From NCBI GenBank assembly GCA_048013815.1, contig CM106586.1, positions 20,584,001 to 20,648,000 on the forward strand: 64,000 nt of DNA. Reading direction: 5' to 3'. Both the position numbers and the translations under genes were made by a program. This stretch comes from Setoptus koraiensis. Its lineage: Eukaryota; Arthropoda. The notes under the pieces were generated by a model. The model was not told where the DNA came from. It was given only the letters and a program-made list of their open reading frames with translations, and searched no databases. Below, piece after piece: positions 21,552 to 31,714 of the stretch (the first letter of the stretch is position 1; each line of letters starts with the position of its first letter).

Positions 21552-21604
21552 GCTGACAATTTTCTCTGACAATTTTCTCTGACAATTTTCTCTGACAATT
21601 TTGT
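21552..21604 (+). repeat. 13-bp minisatellite, 4 copies
   Basis: Units of TGACAATTTTCTC. TTTTCTCTGAC resembles repeated pyrimidine tracts. Confidence 0.9.
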
Positions 21605-21626
21605 CGTCGTAGCGTGCGCTGTGCCA

Positions 21627-22112
21627 ATGGGGCCCCCCGACCACAAAGCTACTTACAGTTTGGCTAGACGCGCGGGTGGGCGTCGTCGTGTGTTTAGTGA
21701 CGCAACTTGGCTCCATTTAATCACTAATTTGTCATTAATTTGTGTGCGTGTGTACGGCGCGTTTTGGTTTGGCTGCGTTTCGCTGTGCCAACTACGGTGG
21801 CACGGCACGGCAACGTCGCGCAATTTTGGTCAAAGTGTGCGGCGCACTGCAATTTACTGCAGTGCAGTGGGGCGCCAGCAAAATACTTGGATAAAAAAAA
21901 TAAAAATTGGCGTCGGCACAGAGTCGGCCGATATCGGTGTCTTGCTGGTTGGTGTCGGCACAGCACATAGGTGTGTCGTGCGAGTTGTGCGGCGCAAATT
22001 TTCATTTTTAAGACGACCAACCGACAAAACCGCTGCCACGCTCAGCAGCGGCTTTGCCCAGCGACAGACCGGCTGGCGGGCAACACCTAGCGGCCGAACG
22101 GAGCGATGTTGA
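21627..22112 (+). CDS. ORF of 161 codons, basic, one hydrophobic segment
   Basis: Complete ATG to TGA frame whose start overlaps a GGGGCCCC octamer. Residues about 30-55 form a hydrophobic Leu/Ile/Val/Phe-rich segment that could span a membrane; the rest is basic with scattered cysteines and a Lys/Ile patch. Codon choice is mixed rather than repeat-driven. No TATA box, acceptor or poly(A) signal is placed convincingly, and a GTAAGT-like donor on the opposite strand near 21650 argues for caution. Unrecognised; antisense frames of similar look are shorter. Confidence 0.25.
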   Translation: MGPPDHKATYSLARRAGGRRRVFSDATWLHLITNLSLICVRVYGAFWFGCVSLCQLRWHGTATSRNFGQSVRRTAIYCSAVGRQQNTWIKKIKIGVGTESADIGVLLVGVGTAHRCVVRVVRRKFSFLRRPTDKTAATLSSGFAQRQTGWRATPSGRTERC

Positions 22113-22119
22113 CAGGATT

Positions 22120-23270
22120 ATTTTGGCCCGTTACGGTCAGAGCGTGTAAATAGCGCCCGTTGTCAACTTTACAGTTAAAGTAAAAATTTGATTTTGATTA
22201 CGCGACACAAACGCGACCCGCAGCTAGCGACAACAATGGCCCCACCGCTGGCTGGCTTGCGTTACGTAACGGCGATCGTATTGTTATTGTGTGCGCCGTT
22301 GTGGTTGCTTCGAGCCGCGCGTTATAACGCTCCCAATGACGGCCAGTCTAGACGAGGCACAATTATTTTCCGCTGCGTCCGCAAAACGTTGCCCGCGTCG
22401 GCCCGTGTCCGACCGTCTGTTTGTGTGGCCGCTGTGTGTGTGCCGCCGCCGGGTCCGCTCAACGCCCCAACGGTCCGGCTTACCGGCCCAAAGTAACCGT
22501 GGCCAGTCGGACAGTTGGCGCGCGGGCAAAACTACCCAACCCCCCGGCACTTACCGATACAGTTGCCTGTCACACAAGATGGTATCGGTGGGCCCATTAC
22601 GGCGCCTGTGGCGGGCTGGCGCGCGGACCGGCCCAATTGTCCGATGATGACGCAAGTATCGAGCGTCAGTCGCGCAATATCGCAATCAAAATAAATGGGT
22701 CCGAGTGCACGCACCCATGCTCGCGCTGGCCAAATATTATCGCCGGGCCCGCTCTTATCCGGCCCGCCCGACACACTAACTAATCTGTGGCCTCTTCCGC
22801 GGGCACCGCTTGCGCTGGAGCCAGCTAATGAGCGTCGAAGGATCGCCGACGAGCCGGCTCGCCAATTTGAATTTGGCCAGCTCGTCGGCGCATGTGCCCG
22901 ACATGGGTGCATGTGCACGATGCTCGGTGGCGCGCGGGGCGCACAGTTTGTCGCGAGCCGGCGAGCCGCCCGTAACGGCGGCCAGACGCCGCCAGTGGTT
23001 GCGTTGTTGCGTAACGAGCACGCCAACAATGCCCAATTACTATCAGATTACTCAACAGGAAGCCGCGGCGCCCACTGCGCATTGTTGCACACCCATGCCC
23101 TGGCTGGCAAGTGAGCGAGCTAGCTCTGTGATATACATATAATTAGAGAGTGACACAATGCGAGCAACTTGCCGGGTGCAACCGATGCAAAACTCACTGC
23201 ACACACATTATAATTCTAATAGGCAAGACGCACGCCATCTTGGATAGCCGGGGGCACAGGCACAGAGGCA
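22120..23270. other. Block with overlapping GC-rich frames
   Basis: A minus-strand frame (22532-23029, 165 codons) ends two codons after a good donor (ATCG then GTAAGTG, at 22553-22546 on that strand), so an internal exon is possible; but equally long frames lie on the plus strand over the same bases. A plus-strand acceptor-like ACTTTACAG sits near 22175. No frame can be preferred. Confidence 0.25.
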
Positions 23271-23273
23271 ATT

Positions 23274-23702
23274 TTGGGCGCGCACAGGCACAGGTGCATA
23301 GGGTCGGTGGAGGGCGGAAATGCATTTGGCGCGCCGAGCGAGCTCGCCGGTTGGCGCGAATCGTTTGCGTTGTGCGCAGACGATTTGCATAAGCGCCCAG
23401 GCAGCAACAACCGCGCCAACGACAACACCGGCACCAACGGCAACAACAACAACAGCAACAACAGCAACAGCGGCAGCAGCAACAACAGCAACAGCGGCAG
23501 CAGCAACAACAACAACAGCAACAGCGGCAGCAACAACAACAACGACGACGGCAGCAACAACAACAAAAGCAATAACAACAAAACGCGCCTAGTAAGCGCA
23601 TATGCTTCATGCTGCACGCTCACGCGGGCCCGCCAAGTGAATGATGGCGCCCCACAATGGGCCGCGGAACCTGGCGGGCCCACAATGATGCCACCTCTCT
23701 GA
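23274..23702 (+). CDS. Possible asparagine/serine-rich exon, 142 codons
   Basis: Open frame with a non-repetitive first 45 codons followed by an Asn/Ser/Gly tract from the CAA/CAG array (23400-23580), then a short unique C-terminal part to TGA. A donor (CCTA then GTAAGC) lies at 23591, just after the array, which would end the exon there. It has no ATG of its own (starts TTG), so it would need an upstream exon. The array is open in all frames, including poly-Leu antisense, hence low confidence. Confidence 0.2.
   Translation: MGAHRHRCIGSVEGGNAFGAPSELAGWRESFALCADDLHKRPGSNNRANDNTGTNGNNNNSNNSNSGSSNNSNSGSSNNNNSNSGSNNNNDDGSNNNKSNNNKTRLVSAYASCCTLTRARQVNDGAPQWAAEPGGPTMMPPL
23400..23580 (+). repeat. 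CAA/CAG array
   Basis: About 60 interrupted CAA, CAG, CGG and CGA triplets, the longest CAA/CAG array of the window. Confidence 0.9.
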
Positions 23703-24617
23703 CAGCGATTGAACGGCGATGCCGCGGCGCTGTCGGGCCAACGACGGGCCAGCCAACTAAACAGCATAGCGGCCCGAATAAATGGGGGTCGCGCGAGTGT
23801 AGTGAGGCGGGTTGCATAACCTAATAAATTAAAAGATTCATTGTTGCCCGCGCGCCTTGCCGGGCCCGCTGAACATCTACGGGCACGGCCTTGGCGGGCA
23901 CACACAAAGTGCGCCGGCCGGCCGGCCGCCACGCCCACCGACTAAACGTGAGCTGGGTCGATGGAGCGGAGCTGGTAGGCCGGTGGGCCGCAGTCAGTTT
24001 GGCCGGGTTCGGTGGCCTTCGGTTGGCAGTTGCTGTTTATCGTTACTGCCACAAGGGGCGGGCATATCATTTAGTTGGTTGGATTTCTTGGCCAGTGCGC
24101 CGATACTGGCGCGCTAATACAATATTGTGGCCCCGTTGTTGTCGTTGTCGTTGTTGTTGTCTGCGAGTTACAAATGTTGTTGCCGGCGACGCGACCAGGT
24201 AGCCGAAAAAACTATTTCACCTAATATCGGGTGCCCCGAAGAGAGAGAGAGAGAGAGAGCGAGAGAAAAAACTGCCGGTTGGTGCGTGGCAGTGCGTACA
24301 AGTGTGCGTGTGACATTAAAACAGATACATATGATCACATAAAGCACATTAGTCGCTCGAAACGACTTGGCTTGCTGGCTGGCTGGCCATTATTATTGCC
24401 CTCCCCTCCAGCGCATTAGACAGTAGCTACGGGCAACGGGCCGGGGCGGGGGGGCGCGCGCTGTTGAGAGCCGCGAGAAGCGGGCGCACTGGTTGTGCGG
24501 GCACAGTTGCTGGCAAAGTGGGGCCAACCGTTTTCGTCTGGTTCAACTCGGCTGTGCCCGGGTCTCGTTGGGGACCGGCTCACTCAGGGCCGCTGTGCCG
24601 GCGTCTTTCTCAGGGGC

Positions 24618-24669
24618 GCCCTATCCAGCCCTATCCAGCCCTATCCAGCCCTATCCAGTCCTATCCAGG
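24618..24669 (+). repeat. 10-bp minisatellite, about 5 copies
   Basis: Units of CCTATCCAGC, last copies CCTATCCAGT/CCTATCCAGG. Confidence 0.9.
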
Positions 24670-24953
24670 GTCGCTTGGTCGGGCTCTGTTCGGGGGGGGG
24701 GGCGCAGTTTTCAGTGGGCAGGCAGGCTGGCCAGACCTGGCCGCTGCAGCGCCAAACCGACGCGTAGCGGCAAAATGTAAATGTAAGTGAGTGTGCACTT
24801 TTTCGCTCGCCTCTCGGGCCGCTATTGGCAAGCTAGTCGTTTAACTAGTTTATCGTTAGCGGCGGTAATATTGCCATTATTATTGTGCCGTGTTTTGCCC
24901 TTCTGACGGCTCCAGCGGTTCCAGCGGTTCCGACGGTTCTAATGGTGCAACGG

Positions 24954-25029
24954 AACGGTGCAGAGGCAACAACACAACGGTGCAGAGGCAACAACAACGG
25001 TGCAGAGGCAACAACAACGGTGCAGAGGT
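24954..25029 (+). repeat. 20-bp minisatellite, about 4 copies
   Basis: Units of GGTGCAGAGGCAACAACAAC; one copy is shortened by a few bases. Confidence 0.9.
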
Positions 25030-25371
25030 AACTACTCAATGAGCTCCATACTCCATATAGTATACTGTCGCCCACCTGGCGGATTTCGCCCGCAACACAA
25101 TAATAAGTAATGCAAGCAATGTACCTGGTGCATACAGGCCCAAAACAATCAGTTACTAATATAGAGGCTGCAGCGCCGATGCAGCCAGTTAAGCCCAGAT
25201 GAGAGCCAGCCAGCGAGCTACATGAGACGACGATAAGTTGTTTGTGTGACGAGCGAACAAGCTCCAAGCCAAGAGACGAGAGACAAAAGATTCCTTGGCT
25301 AGCTCAAAAATAAAGAGCACCAAGATTAGTGTTAGTCTATCATGTTTGTTTAGTCAAGTTGTTAGGTGCCC

Positions 25372-25408
25372 TATAAATAGGATGGGGCCCCATAAACAGC
25401 CCTACACT
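25372..25408 (+). promoter_or_regulatory. Consensus TATA box plus initiator
   Basis: CTATAAATAG (TATA from 25372) is followed by CTACACT at 25402-25408, a full YYANWYY initiator match whose A is at 25404, 32 nt from the first T of the TATA. A GGGGCCCC octamer lies between the two elements. This is the best core promoter in the window. Confidence 0.5.
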
Positions 25409-25456
25409 GCAGCAGCGCAGCAGTAGACACTTTGTAGAGGCTCACTTGCTGACGAA

Positions 25457-25669
25457 ATGTCTTGCCAGCGGTGGTTGCCGCCAGGCGACACAGATGGCGC
25501 CACTGTCAACTTGGCCAGCTCGCCATGGGCGCCAAATTCAACTGCAGCGCCAGCTGTCTCAACAAGATTGTCTCAAGATTGTCTCAAGATTTTCTCAAGA
25601 TTGTCAGATCGCCTGGCCCCCCCCCCTTGTCTGACAGCCACTTGGCACGTCAATTTGCGCGTCATCTGA
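25457..25669 (+). CDS. 70-codon ORF behind a TATA/initiator promoter
   Basis: The first ATG downstream of the predicted start (53-nt leader, G at -3) opens a 70-codon frame to TGA. The product is Ser/Thr/Ala/Pro-rich with four cysteines; residues 35-50 come from a short TCTCAAGATTG tandem repeat and are Leu/Ser-rich, then a run of prolines from a C-rich stretch. No signal peptide or known domain. No AATAAA or donor close downstream, so the 3' end is unresolved; the frame may be the first exon of a longer gene or an RNA gene's chance frame. A CTCF-like motif lies inside. Confidence 0.35.
   Translation: MSCQRWLPPGDTDGATVNLASSPWAPNSTAAPAVSTRLSQDCLKIFSRLSDRLAPPPCLTATWHVNLRVI
25488..25506 (+). 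promoter_or_regulatory. CTCF-like motif
   Basis: GACACAGATGGCGCCACTG, full AGATGGCGCC core, about 100 bp downstream of the predicted transcription start. Confidence 0.3.
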
Positions 25670-25729
25670 TGGCCGTTTCGCGGCCAGTATCTACAGCAAT
25701 TCACAACAATTCTCGCAACTGACAACAAC

Positions 25730-26505
25730 TGGCCGCTGTAACTGCTAATGCTTGACACCGGCGCGAGGGGGGCCGCTCGATTGTTATAAATGCGGCCGGG
25801 CCAGTCGAGTGACAAGCGAGGGAGCTCGAGAAGGGAGGGCGGTCGAAAAGGGAGCGATCCCGTGCTGAACGCGCGTTGTTCGAGAGTAAAACAATGGCCG
25901 GCGATGTTTGTTGGCGAGTTAGCCAAAACAACCAGAATAACCCGAACAAATGCACGACTGGTCGCAGTTGCAAGCGGAGCTGGTTAATTTGAGGCCCCGG
26001 TCAGTTGGAGGCATCGATATTAGCATGGCAGGCAGGCCAATTTCAAATAGTTTAATTCCTTTCTCGGTATGTCCGCTTGTGTGCCCTATGTCCTTGGTTG
26101 CCGCTGGGCCCACTGGAGGCTCGCGCGGGGGCCGTCTGAGTGGCCGTGTCTTGGCCCGGACGGGGGCCCGAATCAGCCTGAGCGTGACCAGATTTCCACT
26201 GGTCTTTTTGGCCATTCTCGTCACTCGCCACTCGGCTCGAGTTGCCAAGAGTTGCTGGCGCTTGCCTGTGGCCCGTTGGCCCGTTGGCCACCACTGGCCG
26301 GCGCGGGCATGAGCACTGGCCAGCGGCGGCCGACCGGCAACGCGGAGGCTTCGTTGCGAGCATCGCGTATAAATGCATGCCTTATTTTGGGGCCTTTTAG
26401 GCACCCAAAACAGCAACTCCGAGGGGCGCGCTGTCGCTCTCACTCGTCTTTTTGGTCGTATTTTTACCACTGCTACCCGTGCACCGCCGCCGTCGATCCA
26501 TCTGC
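25730..26505. other. Block without supported genes
   Basis: A second TATAAAT (25785) lacks a properly spaced initiator. Overlapping frames on both strands between 25919 and 26581 are GC-driven. Confidence 0.3.
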
Positions 26506-26511
26506 TTCTAC

Positions 26512-26937
26512 ATGGCTGACGCCCGTTGGTTCAGTGGGTTGTGGGCCCGTGGGCGCGCTGCCGAACCAACGGGCGAGCTGAATTTTCACGCTCGCCACAT
26601 CAACGTAGCTGCAGTGTCTTGGCGAGTGGCATTTCGTGCCAATCGCCAAGACACTGGCTCGACAAGAGCGCCGCTCCACACGACGGCGCGCTATCATCTG
26701 ACGACGGCAGCGCGGGCATTCCGAGGAGCCGGGCGAGACCCAAGCGAAGAATTCAAGCGGGGCCCCTGGTCGCATACCATCGTCGGCCTGTCATTATGTA
26801 TGCCATTATTATCCGGCGGCGCTCGCGCTGCCGCTTATTATAACTTATATAACTGGCTAACTGACGACTGGGCGCCGGGCGAGCCACGGGCGCCTGCATC
26901 GGCGGCGGCGGCCTGTCGCCGCTTGTCGGCGCCGTGA
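26512..26937 (+). CDS. ORF of 141 codons with one hydrophobic segment
   Basis: ATG in a favourable context (TACATGG) to TGA. The N-terminal two thirds are soluble-looking with Arg, Ala and Trp; residues about 88-112 form an Ile/Val/Leu/Gly/Ala segment that could span a membrane, followed by an Asn/Tyr/Trp/Asp patch and an alanine-rich tail. No promoter, splice or poly(A) support; length is within chance expectation for this composition. Unrecognised. Confidence 0.2.
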   Translation: MADARWFSGLWARGRAAEPTGELNFHARHINVAAVSWRVAFRANRQDTGSTRAPLHTTARYHLTTAARAFRGAGRDPSEEFKRGPWSHTIVGLSLCMPLLSGGARAAAYYNLYNWLTDDWAPGEPRAPASAAAACRRLSAP

Positions 26938-26949
26938 GCCGCTGCCGGG

Positions 26950-28960
26950 CGCAAGGGGCCCCCGCTTGTCGCCGGCGTGAGCCGGCCAAGTGGGAATGGT
27001 GTCAGCGGCTTGCATTCTATTTACATTCTTTGCGTCACCGTCTTTGCGTTTGCGTTTTTGGCTGGCGGTTGCTTGCGTGGCGCATCTTTGTCGTGTTGCG
27101 TCGCGTCGCGTCTCCCTCTTTTCGACTATGTGTTGTCATTGTTGTTTGTGGCGCTGCGCGCCTTCCACGGCTACGCGCCGTGGCGCCGTTTCCGCCGCCA
27201 CGGCCGGCCTGACAAGCCCGCTGGTCGGTCTTGAAACGACGAAAGGGCATAAGTCAAACGGTGGCGCGCCTAACAAGCGACAGCCCGGCCCGCGTTATTG
27301 CGTTCGCGGCGCGTGCCGAAGCGGGCCGCGCCGGGCCCCTTGCCCGCCACTGTCCGCCGTCGGCCGCCGTCGCCGAGTCGCGGCAAATCGAAGGCGCCCA
27401 GAGGTGCTGCTACTTCATCCACACTTCCCCTGGCCGGCACACTTATGTATATAACGAGTGTATTTGTTTATTTATAGGGTGTCTACCTGACAGCGATAGA
27501 CCTGGCGCGCGCACCGAGCGGCGCCAACAAACCGGAAAAGAGGCCAACTCGCTACAAAACTGGCTGCCGGTTGCGAGACTGGCGACGCGCCCGCTCACCG
27601 GCTCACCGGCTCACTGACTGGCTGGCTGGCTGACTGGCTATCGTCGGTCGGTTCGCTTCGCCACTTCGCGCCGGGCGCCCCTGGCCGCCGATTCGGCAGC
27701 GAGCGTATATTATCCGGGCCGGCTATTATCAGCGCTGCCGTCGGCCCGTCGGCGTGTCATGCCATCTCAGGCCGCCACTCGTTGTCGGCAGCTCAACTCA
27801 TCTCATGGCGCGCGCCCCGTCTCATTCTATCATCGCGCTCGGCGCGGCGCTCTGCCGCTCGCAAGTCGCCGTTTCATTTCATCTCGGCCCATCTCATTTC
27901 ATCTCGTCTCATCTCATCTCATCTCATTTCGTGTCATCTCGTCTCATCTCATCCCGGCGCCCGCCCGCCAGCGAGCCCGCGAATCAGCGAGCCCGCGAAT
28001 CAGCGAGCCCGCGAATCAGTGAGCCCGCGAGTGAGCCAGCGAGTCCGCGAATCAGCCAGCGAGCCCGCGAATCAGCCAGCCAGCCAGTCGCAACTAAGCG
28101 CGGCTCATCCCAACCGAAGACAGGCCGCGTCTTGCTGTCGCGTCTAGTTTGGATTCGATTCGTCTCGCCACCTATACTGACGCCGGTCTCGCAGTGCGCC
28201 TAACGCCGTTCGCGACCTGCCGCTCACGCCGGCCCGCAAGCTCCGCGAGCGGCCTGGGCACAAGCGGCGCGCAACGTGCAAATTACCTAGCGGTGGCTTC
28301 GCACCGAATTGGCGCACATTACCGCATGATGATGATGGATAGATACACATGTATATGTATCCGCCGTCTGCGCGCCCGACGGACATATATCCGCGTGCAT
28401 GTATACGCGGACATATACGGACATGTACGGATGTGCGCACATGCCGGCGGGATACGCGGGCGCGGACGAAATTGGCTCGCTGGCTACAGTCGCTGCCAAG
28501 TGGCCAAGTTAGTAGAGTGAGACGGCGAGAAATTTAATTCTTTTCGTTCTGTTCGCGGCCGACTGCTGGCTCGTGGCGCCGCTCGAGTAGCTCGGGCGGC
28601 TCGGGCGGCTCGGGCGACGCAACGGCCAACAAAGAAACACCCAAAAGAACAAAGAGGAATACGCGCCCGTCACGCCCACTACCCGGGTAGCAGTGAGTGC
28701 GGCGGGCACGATTGTTGTTGTTGTTGAATTTAAAACGATGACGCCACTGAGCGGGCCCAACGAAAACTGAATGAAACGAATTAAAACCGAGAAGCTGTTG
28801 CGACCGCTCGGCTGGCAAGCAGGCGGCCGGCCCGTGCGAGCGAAGCGGCGCCAAATCTCGACCCATCGGCGGCGCCCGGCCACAGAAATAGGTCGCTGGG
28901 CGCACGAGCCGCGAACGCGCTTATTTGTTCGGCCGTTCGCTCGAACAGCAATCTATTCGG
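26950..28960. other. Block with short-period repeats
   Basis: GC-rich frames at 26977-27617 lack signals. A CATCT-type pentamer tract (about 27880-27950) passes into a 16-bp minisatellite (27968-28085). ATATACGGACATGTACGGA-like words recur at 28375-28430. Confidence 0.35.
27968..28085 (+). repeat. 16-bp minisatellite
   Basis: Units GCGAGCCCGCGAATCA with variants, decaying into GCCAGCCA at the right edge. Confidence 0.9.
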
Positions 28961-28967
28961 CAATCTC

Positions 28968-29056
28968 TTGCTTCTTTCGGCGCTCGCTTCTTTTCGGCGC
29001 TCGCTTCTTTTCGGCGCTCGCTTCTTTTCGGCGCTCGCTTCTTCTCGGCGCTGGCC
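28968..29056 (+). repeat. 18-bp minisatellite, about 5 copies
   Basis: Units TTCGGCGCTCGCTTCTTT; the period keeps frame, giving Arg/Glu/Lys-rich repeats antisense. Confidence 0.9.
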
Positions 29057-29059
29057 CCC

Positions 29060-31620
29060 TTCGCGCGGCGCTGGCCCCTCGCGGCTCGTGCGCGCGCCTC
29101 TCGCCCGCGTGTGTCCCGAAACCTGGCCGCATTCCATAGCGGAACGCGGCGCTCCGAGGAGCCAGCACGACGACACAGGCACATACAGGCGATATGCACC
29201 GAGACGCACGGACGGCAGCTTCACGCCGGTGATAAGTTGCCAGCGACAGGCCGGGCCCCACTGGCGACCTGCAGCGGGCCCGGCGTCTTGTTAGCGGCGC
29301 CAGTGTCGAGTTTCTGCGTGTTGCCTTGTGCGTTTTGGGGTCCCTTTTGGGCTAGCTGAAGCACAATCGCCCAGCTGGCTGGGCGATTGTGATGCCGGGT
29401 TGGCCCGAGCGCCCCTTATAGGTATTTATTGGAACTAATTTGAATTTTGGCAAACCTGTCCTAACCTGACCCGAAGCACGGATTCGGCCTCGATTGTCGG
29501 CTCAGGGCGCACAGGTTGCACCAACAGACAACGGGCCCGCACCTAAATGGGCAACAACGACGATGGGCGGTGCGGCTACAACGTTGTGCGGTTAGCGGTT
29601 TCGGGCGGGTGCCGCAGCTTGGCGAGTTTATAACGCGCCCATTCTATAGTGATTCGCCGTGTTTTGTTGGCTTATTCAGCCACGAGTTAAGTGATATAAA
29701 AAAGAAGCAACACACACACACAAACATAAGACTGGCGGCCAACAACAACAGCGCCAGATTGATGATCTCGGGCCGGCTCATTATGAACTTGCGGGCAAGC
29801 GCTAGCTTGGGGGCAGGCGGCGAGCACGGACAGGCCGAGCGGATCGTTGCGTCTCGCAAACAATCCCGACTTGTGCGATATGTGTTGTTGCACCATTTAA
29901 TATGATAATCTTGCCTAAATCCGCTAGGGGCTAAAACTGGTTGGCGCTCGCAGCGCCGCTCCTGGAGACGACTGAACGGCGCACAGCTAGGCGACACAGC
30001 ACATAGGTCCGGCGCACAGGTACAGTGCACAGGCACAGTGCATAGGGGCGCCGCGAATGAATGGCAGCGGCAAAATGGCGCCGCTCAAATATGGCGACTC
30101 GGCTTCGGTGCTGGCTCTGGTCACGGGTCGCCGGCGACTCTGGCCACCAGACGGCGGAAGCTGGCAGTGCCAGCCAGTGGGTGCCGAGTCAACAGCGCCA
30201 ACAGCGACCCTATGCGCCAAGTGTCGCCCATTAGCGACAGTTAGCGGGACGCGCGCGCGCGCACGCCCGATTAAAAAAACCCAATTATGCATACATAATC
30301 GATCAATAACTAATCAATAATACCGCTACACAACCAGCTCGTCAGCTACTTACAAGAACAAGTTTTGTTAGATGGCAGCACCTAGCGCGCTTGGCTGGCA
30401 GCGAATGAATGAAAAAATGAATGAAAGCATTACAGCAGTAGTTTGCGCATTTGGCGCTAGATGCCGATTGTGGCCATTCGCTCGAATTATAGTTGCGCCG
30501 GCTTATCTTGTCTTGTGCGACTAGCGGGCCCCACTGAGCTCACAACTGGGCGACCGCACTGCCGACGAGACGTGGCAAAATATTAGCGCCATTAAACGCG
30601 ACTAGTTGGGCCAATTGCAGCGGGCCCCATAATCACACACACACGCACTCCGATCGCCTTAATGATCTTCATCATCCGTGTCAGACGTTAAATAATAGAC
30701 AAACAATTATCCTCCTTAGCGCTATCATCTCGCCGCACTCACTGGCGGCGGAGCTATGCGCGCCGTTGTGAGGCGCCACCAAATTAATCTGTTAGTCTAT
30801 TCAAAACTGAGGCTCATTTCCCTGACTGGGGCCCCGGGATAATCTCTTGTGTGTGTGTGTGTGTCGTCATCGTCGTCGTTAGCGTTGTCGCCCCGGTGCG
30901 AGATATGCGCGCAATGGTTCAATTGCGCTCGCTCCCACTGCCACTGCTACTGGGGCGCTGGCGGGCCCCAAGCTCGTGCTGGTCGCAAGTTGTTTTGTCG
31001 GTCGTGTGACACACGCACAAACCCGCGCGTAGTCGAGCCGACAAGCGGTACTCTACTCTGTCCGTACTATTGCGGCGCCACTTCAATGTTGCGCGCGACA
31101 AGTTACACGACCGGCAAAGTTGGCCCCAAAAATGTATTTTAAATAGACACGAGAAACAAGCACACGCTTGCTTGCTGGCAGCCAACGACCATTTGTTTCA
31201 GCGTCGCCGAGATTGGCGCCCTCACGCCAAACTGGCCCGTTCCGCTCTTGCCGCGATCCGGCCGACTCATACACGTCGGGCGACCCGTCGTCCGTCGGGT
31301 GTGAGTCGGATATGAGTCGGCTGGACGGGGGTGGGGCACTGGCCGAGTCGGTAAAACAGCGGGCTGATTGAGACGGGCGTGACCCTGACGCGATCACCGG
31401 CCGATTCGCGACACAACCGTCGAGCCGACCAGAATGACCGACCGCACCGATCGTCGCGATCCCACCTCGCCCGTCACGACAATCTCGGGCCTATTTAGCC
31501 GCTGCTCGATCCGGAACGGGTCTTCCTAAATAGCCGCGTCCCCGGTCGCTCGATTCGGGTAGAAGGAGGTAGTGGGATGCGCCCGCGGGGAGACTACCTC
31601 CCCTGCCTGCTGTGCCGATC
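29060..31620. other. Block without supported genes
   Basis: Contains the 29362-29391 hairpin, a short CA run near 29710, GC run near 30250 and a TG run near 30852. Open frames of 60-145 codons overlap on both strands. Confidence 0.3.
29362..29391. repeat. Hairpin, 14-bp perfect arms, 2-nt centre
   Basis: Arms 29362-29375 and 29378-29391. No U-run follows; it lies between low-support frames. Confidence 0.9.
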
Positions 31621-31626
31621 ACTGGT

Positions 31627-31709
31627 CGATCGGTACAGCAGGCCGATCGGTACAGCGGGCGGATCGGTGCAGCAGGCCGATCGGTACAGCGGGCGGATCG
31701 GCGGGCCGA
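31627..31709 (+). repeat. 17-bp minisatellite, higher-order 34 bp
   Basis: Alternating units GATCGGTACAGCAGGCC and GATCGGTACAGCGGGCG, about four and a half copies. Confidence 0.9.
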
Positions 31710-31714
31710 TTCAA

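Larger units (their letters stand above)
23710..25365. other. Block with minisatellites
   Basis: Holds a short GTT run near 24140, a GA run (24241-24259), a 10-bp (24618-24669) and a 20-bp (24954-25029) minisatellite and a plus-strand AATAAA at about 25306. Frames at 23857-24780 are unsupported. Confidence 0.35.

Noticed and set aside
25300-25500. LTR-like order of AATAAA, TATA and TGGCGCC
   Set aside because: The poly(A) word precedes the TATA box instead of following it, no second copy of the segment was noticed, and TGGCGCC is common throughout this DNA.
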